A stretch of 64,000 bases of DNA from Aliirhizobium smilacinae (GCF_006335145.1 NZ_VDMN01000008.1:62001-126000), one strand, 5' to 3'. Counted from the stretch's first letter, positions 14,493 to 23,210 are shown. Translations and numbers: made by a program. The notes: generated from the letters alone by a model not told the origin.

Positions 14493-17309
14493 TCAAGTCA
14501 GGACAAGATGATTCAGATAGCCTCGTCTCAAAAGCAGAGGGACCCAGGGCGCGCCATTGTAGTATCCGGGCGCCCAGAAGGCGGTTATCGTGCCGACGGC
14601 GACGTTTAGGGGAGAGCACATCAAAGCTCCCGCACCGTGGTATCCGAACGAATCATTTTTACACTTTTCGCGCTCCGCATCGTCAAGCGCAGAAAGATCT
14701 TTGCTCTGGTGACGACACCACGCCAAAACATTGGCGCCTACGTCCTCGAGAAACAAGCGAAGATTTGAGGAAACATCTACGGGATGATCGCCGATTGTCC
14801 GCTGAAAGTGAATACCAAGAAAAAAATCGAAGCCCAGTAAGGTCAGCGCATTGCGAATGTTCTCTTCAGCAGCCTTGGATCCGGAAGTAACTACTATTGT
14901 TAATTTAAGCTCTCTTAGAAGTTCTATGTCGCGATCATCAAGTTTTGCGCTCTCTATACCTCTTTCTAAGCGCTGCTCTTCTGTCCATTTTTCTTTAGGA
15001 ACTCCTAGCCAGGCAAGAAACTGACATATCGCTTGCGAACCCGATGTAACATTATCGTCACAAAGGACTATATGATCTCCAGGCTGAGCTTCTCCAAAAA
15101 TATCTCGAATGCCTTTCTTAAACTCCCAGCCTCGTTCTTTCAGTCCCGCAGAAAGTTCGTGTTCGACTATCGTCCGGACGGCATTGCCGCTATCTGGAGA
15201 TAACGCAGTTATAAATCCCCTTTTTCCACCGAGGGTAATAGATCCAACCCCATTGGAGATTGACCCGGCGAGTTCGGAACGACCAAACATGCTGAACGAG
15301 CTGATTAGGCCAAGGACCTCTTTTCGGAATCGGGGTGGAAATTGGGAAATAAACGCCCCGACGGAGTTAGGGGTTACACTCCAGTTGCCTTGTCCTTTGA
15401 AATTGGAGAGGTGGGAAGCAGCTTGGTCGAGGTCAGAGCCAGGGAAGCTTAGAGGGGATAGTCTAGGTGCTGAGTCGAAATAGCCGACTTCATCCGCCCG
15501 CTTGAGTGTGATACGAAGATCTTCTCGGGTCATCCGGATTCTTTGAGAAACGGCGTCGGAGCTTAGAATGACTCGACTTGTCGCCTTAACTGTAAGACTC
15601 TGGCCCGGATACGGTTCAAGCGTTATATCGTGCTCTTCGCTAGAAACTTCGTAAAATGCAGCGCGAGATGCAAGAAACACTAAGTTCCTCCATGGGTAAT
15701 CGCACAAAACATAACCTGTCGATTTCATAATGTCAGCGGCTTCCATCTGCTCATCTGATACACTGCTGAACGACGTTAAGTTTAGCTGATCTCCATCTAG
15801 AACGATGCAGTCTTCTCTGTTTTCTTCTATGTTCGGCATAGGCAATACAGATACGAGAGGTCTTCCCTCCGGATATTCATTGTAGCCGCGACTTCGAAGA
15901 AGTTCGGAAAGTCTCACGGCCTCGCTTGCAATTTTCTCTTCGAAATCAAGCTGCCTCTTCCCAACCAGCGTGTTAGAGCGTAGCTGTTCGAGGCTGGTGC
16001 CAACTATTTGCTTGGACAATACACGTCTGGACCTATCGTCCATAGACGGGAATATGTCTTTGACGGGAGTGTTTAAGCTCACGAAGCGCCGACCAAATGC
16101 ATTCGCTCTCTTTGGAAGCTGTCTCCCCCTCAGCCGCTTAGCAAGGTGCGACGCCCCCTCGTTCTGCGAGTTTGCTACCGCTTTCAGCAGGCCGAAGTCA
16201 TCGCTGGTCCATAGGTTAAGAGCGTTCGTGAAGTCTTGTGAAGTTACATCATAAGACTGCAGCGCTTTCCCTAGCACCCTTTCCGCATTTCTGGTGGTCT
16301 GATGCAGATACACGCGATGATAGAGCGTGGATCTCGCTTGTCCTATCTCCTCGATGCTATCCAATCCGGAAGTATTGACTACAAAAATCACTTCTTCATC
16401 GGAAGGAGTCGTCGGCTGGGATCGAAGCCTCTGAAGCTCCTTTGGCTTAACAGAAAGGAAGCGCGATCGAAGGAATAATCTACTTACGTCCACACCAACC
16501 GCGATCCCACATGCGGCGGCATCGCGGTTAATGTAATCAATTTTATCCGCGTCGATTGAAGCGCCTGAAATGAGATTGGCTAACCCGTTAAGTTCCGGTT
16601 CAGCAGCTTTTCCCGCAATCAGCGCGGCAATCCGCAGCGGGTTTAGTGAGTTTTTCTGGGGAGAGATGTAATTTTCGTAAAATCTTCCAAACCTTGCGGT
16701 TAGGACAATTGCAATGGAGATCAACTCGGCGAGTTTGCTTTTGCCCACCAAATCTTCCGCGTCAATCAAGAAATCGTCAACCGATATCGGCCCGCAGAAG
16801 AACTCTGTAGCGTGTGCGTGTAGTATCTGTTCTGTAACATGCGAGAACGGCATGTGCCCAATGTCGTGAAGTATCGCGGCGTGTTCAGCGATAGCTTTTT
16901 GTTCGACAGTTGGCATCCAGTCTGAATAGGGATCTCCCGGACTTGAACCTGAAATGTCGCGCTTTCTGATTTCGTTGAGAAACCGCGAAACGACACCAAA
17001 CATACCCAGACTATGTGCGAACCGCGAATGCTCAGCAGAGGGGTAAGTAAGGTAAGAAAAACCGAGTTGGTGGATGCCCCTCAATCTTTGAACAATCGGG
17101 CAATCGAGGAGACGCAGGCTCGCCGCGTCGATTTCGATCATGCCCCAGATTCCGTCTTTCACCACCTTTGCGCGATGGTCTTGTGGCCGGTTAAGACAGT
17201 CGTCTACATAGACGTCGTCGAATCCAATTTCAGAGAGAGCGTTTTCAGTTGCCTGAAGAATTCCGTTCTCGCGCCAGCGCCTCTGCAATTCCTCAATGGC
17301 TTGCAGCAT
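14493..17309 (-). CDS. SAMHD1-like HD hydrolase fused to a phosphoribosyltransferase-like domain
   Basis: The protein has about 938 residues. Residues ~50-300 follow the SAMHD1/COG1078 HD layout: RLRGIHQLGFSYLTYP, HSRFAHSLG (H94, H99), ILHDIGHMPFSH (H148, D149) and DADKIDYINRD (D253, D255, K256, Y259, D263, matching the SAMHD1 DVDKWDY block). Such enzymes hydrolyse dNTPs or related nucleotides. Residues ~680-938 hold a phosphoribosyltransferase-like domain with the PRPP-loop pattern HIVLCDDNVTSGSQ (D751, D752). The ~350-residue middle is unrecognised. The start is uncertain: ATG 17309 overlaps the upstream gene by 17 bp, and the frame opens as early as 17402. Codon use is A+T-rich compared with core genes. 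A role in nucleotide-based antiphage defence is inference. Confidence 0.8.
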   Translation of the reverse strand: MLQAIEELQRRWRENGILQATENALSEIGFDDVYVDDCLNRPQDHRAKVVKDGIWGMIEIDAASLRLLDCPIVQRLRGIHQLGFSYLTYPSAEHSRFAHSLGMFGVVSRFLNEIRKRDISGSSPGDPYSDWMPTVEQKAIAEHAAILHDIGHMPFSHVTEQILHAHATEFFCGPISVDDFLIDAEDLVGKSKLAELISIAIVLTARFGRFYENYISPQKNSLNPLRIAALIAGKAAEPELNGLANLISGASIDADKIDYINRDAAACGIAVGVDVSRLFLRSRFLSVKPKELQRLRSQPTTPSDEEVIFVVNTSGLDSIEEIGQARSTLYHRVYLHQTTRNAERVLGKALQSYDVTSQDFTNALNLWTSDDFGLLKAVANSQNEGASHLAKRLRGRQLPKRANAFGRRFVSLNTPVKDIFPSMDDRSRRVLSKQIVGTSLEQLRSNTLVGKRQLDFEEKIASEAVRLSELLRSRGYNEYPEGRPLVSVLPMPNIEENREDCIVLDGDQLNLTSFSSVSDEQMEAADIMKSTGYVLCDYPWRNLVFLASRAAFYEVSSEEHDITLEPYPGQSLTVKATSRVILSSDAVSQRIRMTREDLRITLKRADEVGYFDSAPRLSPLSFPGSDLDQAASHLSNFKGQGNWSVTPNSVGAFISQFPPRFRKEVLGLISSFSMFGRSELAGSISNGVGSITLGGKRGFITALSPDSGNAVRTIVEHELSAGLKERGWEFKKGIRDIFGEAQPGDHIVLCDDNVTSGSQAICQFLAWLGVPKEKWTEEQRLERGIESAKLDDRDIELLRELKLTIVVTSGSKAAEENIRNALTLLGFDFFLGIHFQRTIGDHPVDVSSNLRLFLEDVGANVLAWCRHQSKDLSALDDAEREKCKNDSFGYHGAGALMCSPLNVAVGTITAFWAPGYYNGAPWVPLLLRRGYLNHLVLT

Positions 17310-17748
17310 TCGAAGCGCCTGAGCTTTCCAGGAACAATCGCGCAGCATTGCGCACAAGCTCGCTTTCGTGATGTCCAAAGTGTCCAAGAAGTGATTTCGC
17401 AAAAGGCTGTGAAACGCTAAACGAAATTTCTTCGTAACTAGGGTTCGGAGACTCCGTCAGACTTAGCTGCAAATCGCGTAAGTCGGTTTGAAATTGATCA
17501 AAGGAGCCGGTGCTGCCAGGAGAGACCCGATTTCTGATTCGAACTAGAGATTTATACCAATCACGAGAGGTCTCATTTTTCCGCGCCTCGTCGGCGCGCT
17601 CTTCCAGGTATTTCCATACCCTATATAGGCCGAGGCGATGTTCGGGGTTCTTCGGCTGGAGAGAAGAATTTCCCATCTCAATAAGTGCGGCTATGAAGCC
17701 CCGAGCAAAATCTCTGGCTTCGAATGAAACGATCCCGGCGGTCATCAT
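17293..17748 (-). CDS. Uncharacterised partner of the HD-PRTase protein
   Basis: A protein of about 151 residues that I do not recognise. It begins MMTAGIVSFEARDFARGFIAALIEMG, has mixed helical character, a basic central stretch (RDWYKSLVRIRNR), and ends in a helical segment (SELVRNAARLFLESSG). It has no signal peptide or membrane segment. Two adjacent ATGs (17748, 17745) follow an AGGAG site by 4 and 7 bases; either may be used, and an upstream in-frame start lacks a ribosome site. Its 3' end overlaps the HD-PRTase gene, so the two are co-transcribed and probably act together. A regulator, inhibitor or specificity partner is possible. Confidence 0.7.
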   Translation of the reverse strand: MMTAGIVSFEARDFARGFIAALIEMGNSSLQPKNPEHRLGLYRVWKYLEERADEARKNETSRDWYKSLVRIRNRVSPGSTGSFDQFQTDLRDLQLSLTESPNPSYEEISFSVSQPFAKSLLGHFGHHESELVRNAARLFLESSGASNAASH

Positions 17749-17835
17749 ATTGCTCCTGTGTGAGCGGACCATAAAGCTCGACTAAGGTCGCTACAACCAA
17801 CCTATCGACTCAGAACGCAATATATAGTAAATAAG

Positions 17836-17861
17836 TTCATAGGTCAGCTATGGACTATGAA
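17836..17861 (+). promoter_or_regulatory. Candidate MerR operator in the divergent promoter region
   Basis: TTCATAG (17836-17842) and CTATGAA (17855-17861) form a 7-bp inverted repeat with 12-bp spacing; a second CTATG at 17848-17852 also pairs with CATAG. The site lies between the divergent partner/HD-PRTase operon and the merR-like gene, directly before the latter's start, which is where a MerR protein would be expected to bind. No clear -35/-10 pair was assigned. Confidence 0.35.
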
Positions 17862-17863
17862 TT

Positions 17864-18328
17864 TTGGTGGTCTCCGAAACTTTTTCCGCAAAAAAGGTTG
17901 TGCAGCTGACCGGATTGTCCTCGACGATGGTGGACTATCTCGTCCGAGAGCGCTTCGTCACGCCCTCCGGCTCAGCTGTGAGGGGACGCGGAAACGCGAG
18001 GAAGTTTACCTTCGGGGATCTCGTAACATTCAAGGTGCTAGCTCGACTGCTCGACTCGGGCGTCGAGATCAGGAGAATGGCGAAGGGGATAAGAGAGCTG
18101 CAACAAGCCTTGGCGGATCCAACTCATCTGACGGATAAAATGAGATATCTTATTTCAGATGGTCGCGATGTTTTCTTGAGTGAAGGCGAGACGCTGGAGA
18201 ATTTGACGCAGTCACGACAACTAGCTTTCGCGTTTCTAATAGACTTGGCAGCGTGCGCGAATGAAATCATTTCGGCTCGCTCCAATCTTCCTTCTCTCTC
18301 GTTGATGAAAGCCACATCGGCAAACTAG
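17864..18328 (+). CDS. MerR-family transcriptional regulator
   Basis: The protein of about 154 residues begins with a MerR-type winged helix: FSAKKVVQLTGLSSTMVDYLVRERFVTPS, then KFTFGDLVTFKVLARLLDSGVEIRRMAKGIREL. The C-terminal half (about 90-154) is helical and unlike metal-binding MerR proteins, with no cysteine cluster. The start is unclear: TTG at 17864 and GTG at 17867 are in frame but neither has a good ribosome site, so translation may be leaderless. It is transcribed away from the HD-PRTase operon and shares its promoter region, so control of that operon is a natural inference. Confidence 0.75.
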   Translation: MVVSETFSAKKVVQLTGLSSTMVDYLVRERFVTPSGSAVRGRGNARKFTFGDLVTFKVLARLLDSGVEIRRMAKGIRELQQALADPTHLTDKMRYLISDGRDVFLSEGETLENLTQSRQLAFAFLIDLAACANEIISARSNLPSLSLMKATSAN

Positions 18329-18561
18329 CGAAGGCTACAACCTGTGACTTCTCAGGTTGAGCTGCTGCCATATCAGCCTTCGGCTCCTTCACACCGCTTC
18401 CTACTAATTATCTCAATCTAGTCGGATGTTCAGATGGCATCGATCACTAAACGGACAGTGCAAGCATAGGTGAACCTTGAGAGCGGAATTCGGCTCCGGC
18501 TCGGGTGGGCAACTGGCGATGCGTCCTTCCTCGGGGTGTAGCTGAGATTAATGAGCGATAA

Positions 18562-19671
18562 ATGTTCAAAATTGAAAAAGACCAAAACCGGATAGAGAAG
18601 CTCAAACCAAGATCTTTCTCCGAGCTAGGATTCCGGGAGCGGGCGCATCTCCAGGAGTGGTTAGCGAATAAGCCGGATGCGTTAGGCGAAGAACTGCTAA
18701 TCATCCAGAAAGAGTTCGCGGGATTCTCCGATACATCGGAGCGCCTCGATCTCCTCGCAATCGACAAGCAGGGATCGTTGGTGATCATCGAGAACAAGCT
18801 CGACGACACCGGCAGAGACGTCACCTGGCAGGCGATGAAATATGCTTCATATTGTTCTCGCCTGACCAAGGATGACATACGGCAGATTTTTCAATCCTAC
18901 CTCGATCGACACTCCTTTGGTGCCAAGGCGGAAGACGAGCTGTGCGCCTTTCTCGATGCGGATGAGTATCAGGATGTCGTTCTGAATAAGGGCGTCACTC
19001 AGCGTATCATGCTAGTCGCTGCGAATTTCCGCAAAGAAGTGACTTCGACCGTTCTTTGGTTGTCGAGCTTCAAACTCCGGATCCAATGTTTTCGCGTGAC
19101 GCCTTTCTCGCGAGGCGATGATCTATTCCTAACGATAGATCAGATCATTCCGACGAAAGACGCGGAGGATTTCATGATCGGCCTGGCCAATAAGGCTCAG
19201 GATGAGGTCGAGGGTGTCGAGGCAGAGAAAACACGATACACGCTACGGCGCGAGTTTTGGTCCTCCCTGCTAGCCGTAATTAATCCTCGCACAGATCTCT
19301 TTCGAACAGTCGCTCCGGGAATCCGTAACTGGCTCAGTGTAAATACAGGTCGTCGAGGAATTAGCCTTGCGCTGGTCGTCAGACGAGAGCGCGCACGCGT
19401 TGAAATCTACATCGATGTAGGCAGCAAAGAGTCGAACGAGGAGCTCTTTGATACATTAATCCGTGACCGAGCCGAAATCGAAGAGAGCTACGGCGAGACC
19501 CTGACGTGGGAGAGGTTGGACGATAAGCGTGCATGCAGGATCAAGGGTGAGCGACCAGGGAATGTCTTTGATCGGGAGCAGTGGCCGGAAATCATCGATT
19601 ACATGGTGGATGCTGTGATACGGCTTGATAGAACGTTCCGGGACAGACTCGCTGCCTTGCCCGCCAAGTAG
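18562..19671 (+). CDS. DUF4268 protein with N-terminal PD-(D/E)XK nuclease-like domain
   Basis: The 369-residue protein has an N-terminal PD-(D/E)XK nuclease core: D63 in ERLDLLAID, then E77-x-K79 in LVIIENKLDD, with Q90 in WQAMKYASY as the motif-IV-type residue. The C-terminal part (about 225-369: REFWSSLLAVINPRTDLF, ISLALVVRRERARVEIYI, DREQWPEIIDYMVDAVIRLDRTF) resembles DUF4268. Such proteins occur beside restriction and other defence genes and may be nucleases; the target is unknown. The gene ends tail-to-tail with the PAN-domain gene, 1 bp apart. A convincing ribosome site is not seen. Confidence 0.78.
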   Translation: MFKIEKDQNRIEKLKPRSFSELGFRERAHLQEWLANKPDALGEELLIIQKEFAGFSDTSERLDLLAIDKQGSLVIIENKLDDTGRDVTWQAMKYASYCSRLTKDDIRQIFQSYLDRHSFGAKAEDELCAFLDADEYQDVVLNKGVTQRIMLVAANFRKEVTSTVLWLSSFKLRIQCFRVTPFSRGDDLFLTIDQIIPTKDAEDFMIGLANKAQDEVEGVEAEKTRYTLRREFWSSLLAVINPRTDLFRTVAPGIRNWLSVNTGRRGISLALVVRRERARVEIYIDVGSKESNEELFDTLIRDRAEIEESYGETLTWERLDDKRACRIKGERPGNVFDREQWPEIIDYMVDAVIRLDRTFRDRLAALPAK

Positions 19672-19672
19672 A

Positions 19673-20953
19673 TTAGTTCAGGCTTATAATCTGAGCAGGT
19701 GCGAACGTCTCTAGCTTCTTCAGCCCCGAGACCATACCCTTGCCGAACATAGGTGTGCCGATAGCGCCCTTGAGCCAGCACTCCTTCTTCGGCTTGATAT
19801 ATGTGAACGCCACGCAGCGCTTCTCGTCGATGCAAGCCAGACGGCAATCGAGTGGTGTCTTCGCGGCGCGCTCTGGTCGGCGAGATAGATCTCCACCAGG
19901 CAGATCGATATCGTCATACAGCGCGGTGGTGGGATCGATCGTTCCCAAGGTCAGGGCACCAGGATCTGACTCAGCTCCACTCAAGAAGCGGCCAGAGAAT
20001 GCCACGCTGTTGCCGTCGGCCCGACCTGCGCTGGACTTCAGAAAGCAGTTAGGCCCTCGCTTGATCTTGGGATTGGCATTGAAGGTGAACGCCTTGCATT
20101 GGCCATCCATGACAAGACAGCTCTTTGCGCATTCCCCTGCGTCCGTCACACGTATCGATGATATATCGTCGCCGAAGAGATCCAGGCCCGTGTAGACCGC
20201 TATCCGGTTCGGACGGCGCGTGAACTCTTCCAATGTGGACAGCTTAGCCTGCTGGTTAGCCTCCGGTGCTACCGAGGCGATGGCCGTCTCAGTCGAGACG
20301 TCGCCGCTCGTCGTTCGCTCATCGGTCTTCCTATCCACGCTTGCGATTGAAGCGGGTGCATCTACAGCGCCCTCTGTTGAAGTTCCAGAGCCGGCAGCGC
20401 GGTTGAGCTTGTATTGCGTCACCTCTTCCTGGCTGAAGATATGCATGTCGTCTGGTGGCGTCTTAAACATGATGTGCATCACATCCATCGGCGTTCCGAA
20501 CCGGTTCAGCACCTCGATGATGTCCGAGATAGCGAGCTGTGCACCGACCAGATCGGGTGAGTCAGACGAAATCTGGTGGACTCCGAGTGCGCCGTCGACT
20601 TTCCGCTCATCGCCGGCGAGGAATACGAACGAACACGCCGAGAAGCATTTGCTCTCCTTCGGTATGTAGGTCGCCAGCTTCCGCTGATGGATGTCGTCTG
20701 CGATCAGCAGACCCATCTGCACGTTACCGCCTGGGCTGTTAAGCGTGACGAGCTTCGCGTTCGGTGCCGCCTGAAGTGCCCGCCTGAAGTTCAAGCCAGA
20801 GTTGACGTCGATGTCGCCGCTGAGCGCGATGATGCCGGGATTTGCGTCATCAACGATGAAGGGGCCGAACGTCTTTGTTGCGGCAGAAGCACCGGATATT
20901 GATAGGAGCGATAGCACAACGCCAGCGAACGCAACTCGAAGTCGATTACGCAT
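19673..20953 (-). CDS. Secreted ClpP-like domain protein with two C-terminal PAN/Apple-like domains
   Basis: The 426-residue protein has a signal peptide (residues 1-25, ending GASAA). A ClpP/crotonase-like domain follows (about 30-185): IALSGDIDVNSG, LVTLNSPGGNVQMG, CFSACSFVFLAGDERKVDG with S105 as likely nucleophile, and GALGVHQ with H126. After a Ser/Thr/Ala-rich linker, two cysteine-containing PAN-like repeats cover about 245-320 and 335-415 (GECAKSCLVMDGQCKAFTFNAN... and LDCRLACIDEKRCVAFTY...CWLKG). Similar periplasmic proteins are known in rhizobia but their substrates are not. It is the only clearly exported enzyme-like protein in the island and reads toward the DUF4268 gene. Confidence 0.8.
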   Translation of the reverse strand: MRNRLRVAFAGVVLSLLSISGASAATKTFGPFIVDDANPGIIALSGDIDVNSGLNFRRALQAAPNAKLVTLNSPGGNVQMGLLIADDIHQRKLATYIPKESKCFSACSFVFLAGDERKVDGALGVHQISSDSPDLVGAQLAISDIIEVLNRFGTPMDVMHIMFKTPPDDMHIFSQEEVTQYKLNRAAGSGTSTEGAVDAPASIASVDRKTDERTTSGDVSTETAIASVAPEANQQAKLSTLEEFTRRPNRIAVYTGLDLFGDDISSIRVTDAGECAKSCLVMDGQCKAFTFNANPKIKRGPNCFLKSSAGRADGNSVAFSGRFLSGAESDPGALTLGTIDPTTALYDDIDLPGGDLSRRPERAAKTPLDCRLACIDEKRCVAFTYIKPKKECWLKGAIGTPMFGKGMVSGLKKLETFAPAQIISLN

Positions 20954-21135
20954 AGAACAGACCCTTTACCCGCAGCTATCAAACTACATCGGCCTTTAGG
21001 GAGCAAGGACCTCCTGGCGGCTTCACCAAGCTGTTTTGTATCGCGGTTAATCTTCGCCACTCGGGTGCCGGAATTACCCTTGGCCCCCTCTACGGGGCAT
21101 CCTACGCATCAACTCGATCACAAACGGAGATTGAG

Positions 21136-22128
21136 ATGGCAACGATCAGAAAACTTAGAGGACGCTGGCAAGCACAGGTTCGTCGTCGTGGCATGAAGCC
21201 CCGGGCCAAAAGCTTTGACAGCAAGGTCGATGCCGAGAAGTGGGCGCGAGATCTAGAAGCGCAGGTTGACCGCTTCGGCGCTGCACCCGATACAAAGATC
21301 CTCGAGAGCACGACGCTCGGAGCTCTTCTAGAGCGCTATCAACGCGAGATCACGCCTACTAAGCGTGGCGCGGTTCAGGAGGATCAGCGAATTAACGTGC
21401 TTCGTCGCCATGATCTCTCGCATCGGACGTTGATAGGCCTCAGCCAGCAAGACATCGCATCGTTTCGCGATGAGCGACTCCAAACCGTAGCTCCATCTAC
21501 GACGGTCCGTGAGATGGCGATCTTGAGCCACGTCCTCGAGGTCGCTACCCGTGATTGGGGAATGCCGCTGGCGAAGAACGTCGTTAAGCTCGTTCGTCGT
21601 CCGGTCATACGGAATGAACGCAGCCGACGCCTGACAGGTGACGAGGAGCAACGGCTTCTTGATGGTTGCGACGCTGGGAAGATCCAATTTTTCCGGACGA
21701 TCGTCATCATTGCGATCGAGACTGGGATGCGCCGTGGAGAGATCCTTGGGCTGGAATGGTCCGACATCTCGCATAACCGGCGCGTAATCACGCTGACGAT
21801 GACAAAGAACGGATCGGGGAGGGAGGTGCCACTCTCTCAGCGAGCGTTTGACGCGCTGACAGAGTGGAAGGCTCAAGCAGAAGTAGATGCATCTACTATT
21901 TTTCCGATGAGCCCCGGAGCATTGGAGCAGACTTGGCGTCGCGTTCTGGTCCGCGCTGGGATCAAGAACCTTCGTTTCCATGATCTTCGCCATGAAGGCG
22001 TCAGCCGACTATTCGAACGTGGGCTTAACATGATCGAAGTCAGCAGCATATCGGGCCACCGAGAGTTGCGCATGCTTAAGCGTTACACCCATCTCAGCGC
22101 GGATGATCTCGTTGCTCGATTAAGCTGA
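21136..22128 (+). CDS. int: Tyrosine-type site-specific integrase
   Basis: The 330-residue protein is a phage/island integrase. The N-terminus (MATIRKLRGRWQAQVRRRGMK) resembles an arm-binding domain, residues ~60-150 a core-binding SAM-like domain, and ~165-330 the catalytic domain. All catalytic residues can be placed: R199 (ETGMRRGEILGL), K224, H282 and R285 (FHDLRHEG), H308 (SGHREL) and the nucleophile Y317 (KRYTHL). A GGAG site precedes the ATG. It most likely drives integration at tRNA-Ser, but it lies 6.8 kb from the left and 12.5 kb from the right repeat, which is unusual. A cluster of repeats follows directly. Confidence 0.95.
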   Translation: MATIRKLRGRWQAQVRRRGMKPRAKSFDSKVDAEKWARDLEAQVDRFGAAPDTKILESTTLGALLERYQREITPTKRGAVQEDQRINVLRRHDLSHRTLIGLSQQDIASFRDERLQTVAPSTTVREMAILSHVLEVATRDWGMPLAKNVVKLVRRPVIRNERSRRLTGDEEQRLLDGCDAGKIQFFRTIVIIAIETGMRRGEILGLEWSDISHNRRVITLTMTKNGSGREVPLSQRAFDALTEWKAQAEVDASTIFPMSPGALEQTWRRVLVRAGIKNLRFHDLRHEGVSRLFERGLNMIEVSSISGHRELRMLKRYTHLSADDLVARLS

Positions 22129-22524
22129 CCAGCCCAACCACCCTACCCGACCTTTACCTAAATCGCTTCCAAGCGCCATCTAGGTAAAGGTCGAGGCGCC
22201 TAGACCTTGACAAATACCTATTTAAAGTTGTGCTCGACCTTGACGCGGAAAGCGAAAATCGCTCAAAACAATGCCCGACCTTGACGCTAAGTTTACATTA
22301 ACTTGACAGTATGACTGAAAAACACCGTTTTCGTCGTCAATGTAAAGGTCGCTCGACTCTCCTGAGTTGTATTCGGCGTTCTACTGGGTGCCAATAAGAG
22401 CAACCACAACCGCTCAACCGAATTGTTTTGAATAGGCAGATCTGGACTCCATTGTCACCGCCGGAATGCCTTGGTCGCCAGCGTCGAAAACATATCCGCG
22501 CTCATCTTATGACATGCTTGATGC
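22129..22524. other. Non-coding region after int containing six CGACCTTKAC repeats
   Basis: The 396-bp region has no credible gene. Its first 220 bp hold six copies of the nonamer GACCTTKAC (K = G or T): plus strand at 22149, 22203, 22236 and 22277, minus strand at 22184-22192 and 22342-22350; five of the six are preceded by C. The remaining 170 bp show nothing I can interpret. Confidence 0.7.
22148..22193. repeat. 13-bp perfect inverted repeat next to int
   Basis: CGACCTTTACCTA (22148-22160) and TAGGTAAAGGTCG (22181-22193) are exact inverted copies around a 20-bp spacer that itself contains CGCTT-cc-AAGCG. As RNA this could fold into a long hairpin, but no T-run follows, so a terminator is less likely than a protein-binding site. 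The arms are the first two copies of the repeat family after int. Confidence 0.8.
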
Positions 22525-22815
22525 ATGAAGCGACGGCGCGTTGTGGGGCCGCTCGGGCAAACGATCTGGTCTCCTTGTCGATCTAGTGGCATTCAGATCC
22601 CAATAGTCCGTGCAGTGGATGGACGATGGGCGGAAGCGCGCTGTCTTTCTGTCCGCGTCAACCCGGTGCCGGGTAGCCTCCTGCGCCTGGACGAAGAGGA
22701 CAATAGGGCCTGGACCTTAGTCCGCACAGCGCACATCGAAGTCCTAGAAAAAATCAATCGTCTTGATGGGGATGCTCTCCGTGCTGGCGACGATCCGGTC
22801 GCTTTAACCTCCTGA
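22525..22815 (+). CDS. Small hypothetical protein (doubtful)
   Basis: A 96-codon frame begins MKRRRVVGPLGQTIWSPCRSSG and ends in an acidic tail. I recognise no domain. There is no clear ribosome site before the ATG and an overlapping frame of similar length exists on the other strand. It lies between the integrase repeats and a repeat-rich non-coding region. It may be a real orphan gene of the island or a chance frame. Confidence 0.3.
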   Translation: MKRRRVVGPLGQTIWSPCRSSGIQIPIVRAVDGRWAEARCLSVRVNPVPGSLLRLDEEDNRAWTLVRTAHIEVLEKINRLDGDALRAGDDPVALTS

Positions 22816-23025
22816 GCCAAAATCGACGCAGGAGCTAACTGGCGAGCATTCGGGGCAATTGCACTCAATCAGTCGTCCCAAGCGACGGAGCGCGCCCCGG
22901 TGAATCCTTGAGTCAACAAGCGCTAACACACTAAAGGTGGGGCGTTGGTAGCGAGTCTGATGCATTCTCGCCAGCCGGGCCACTGAGAGCACGGAAATCG
23001 AAACGGCCGAGGGATCTCCGTTGCT

Positions 23026-23195
23026 GGGAGCCGCAGGCGACCAGCCGGAATGTTCTCCAATGCTGGCTGATGCCTTCAAATCTAAATGGCTTATTATTCT
23101 CGAAGAATCTTGAACTACCGGGCGTTCGTTCACTGGTCTGCGCCAACGGCGCGGGCAAGGCCGAAGGCCGCGCAGGGAGGGAGCCGCAGGCGACC
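23026..23195. repeat. 17-bp direct repeat pair
   Basis: GGGAGCCGCAGGCGACC occurs at 23026-23042 and again, unchanged, at 23179-23195 (153 bp apart). Function unknown; the second copy ends 15 bp before the inverted repeat. Confidence 0.7.
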
Positions 23196-23210
23196 GAGTG
23201 TCTGAGCCGT

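Noticed and set aside
18338..18359. Inverted repeat CAACCTG/CAGGTTG after the MerR gene
   Set aside because: Only 7 bp, no following T-run; too weak to call a terminator.
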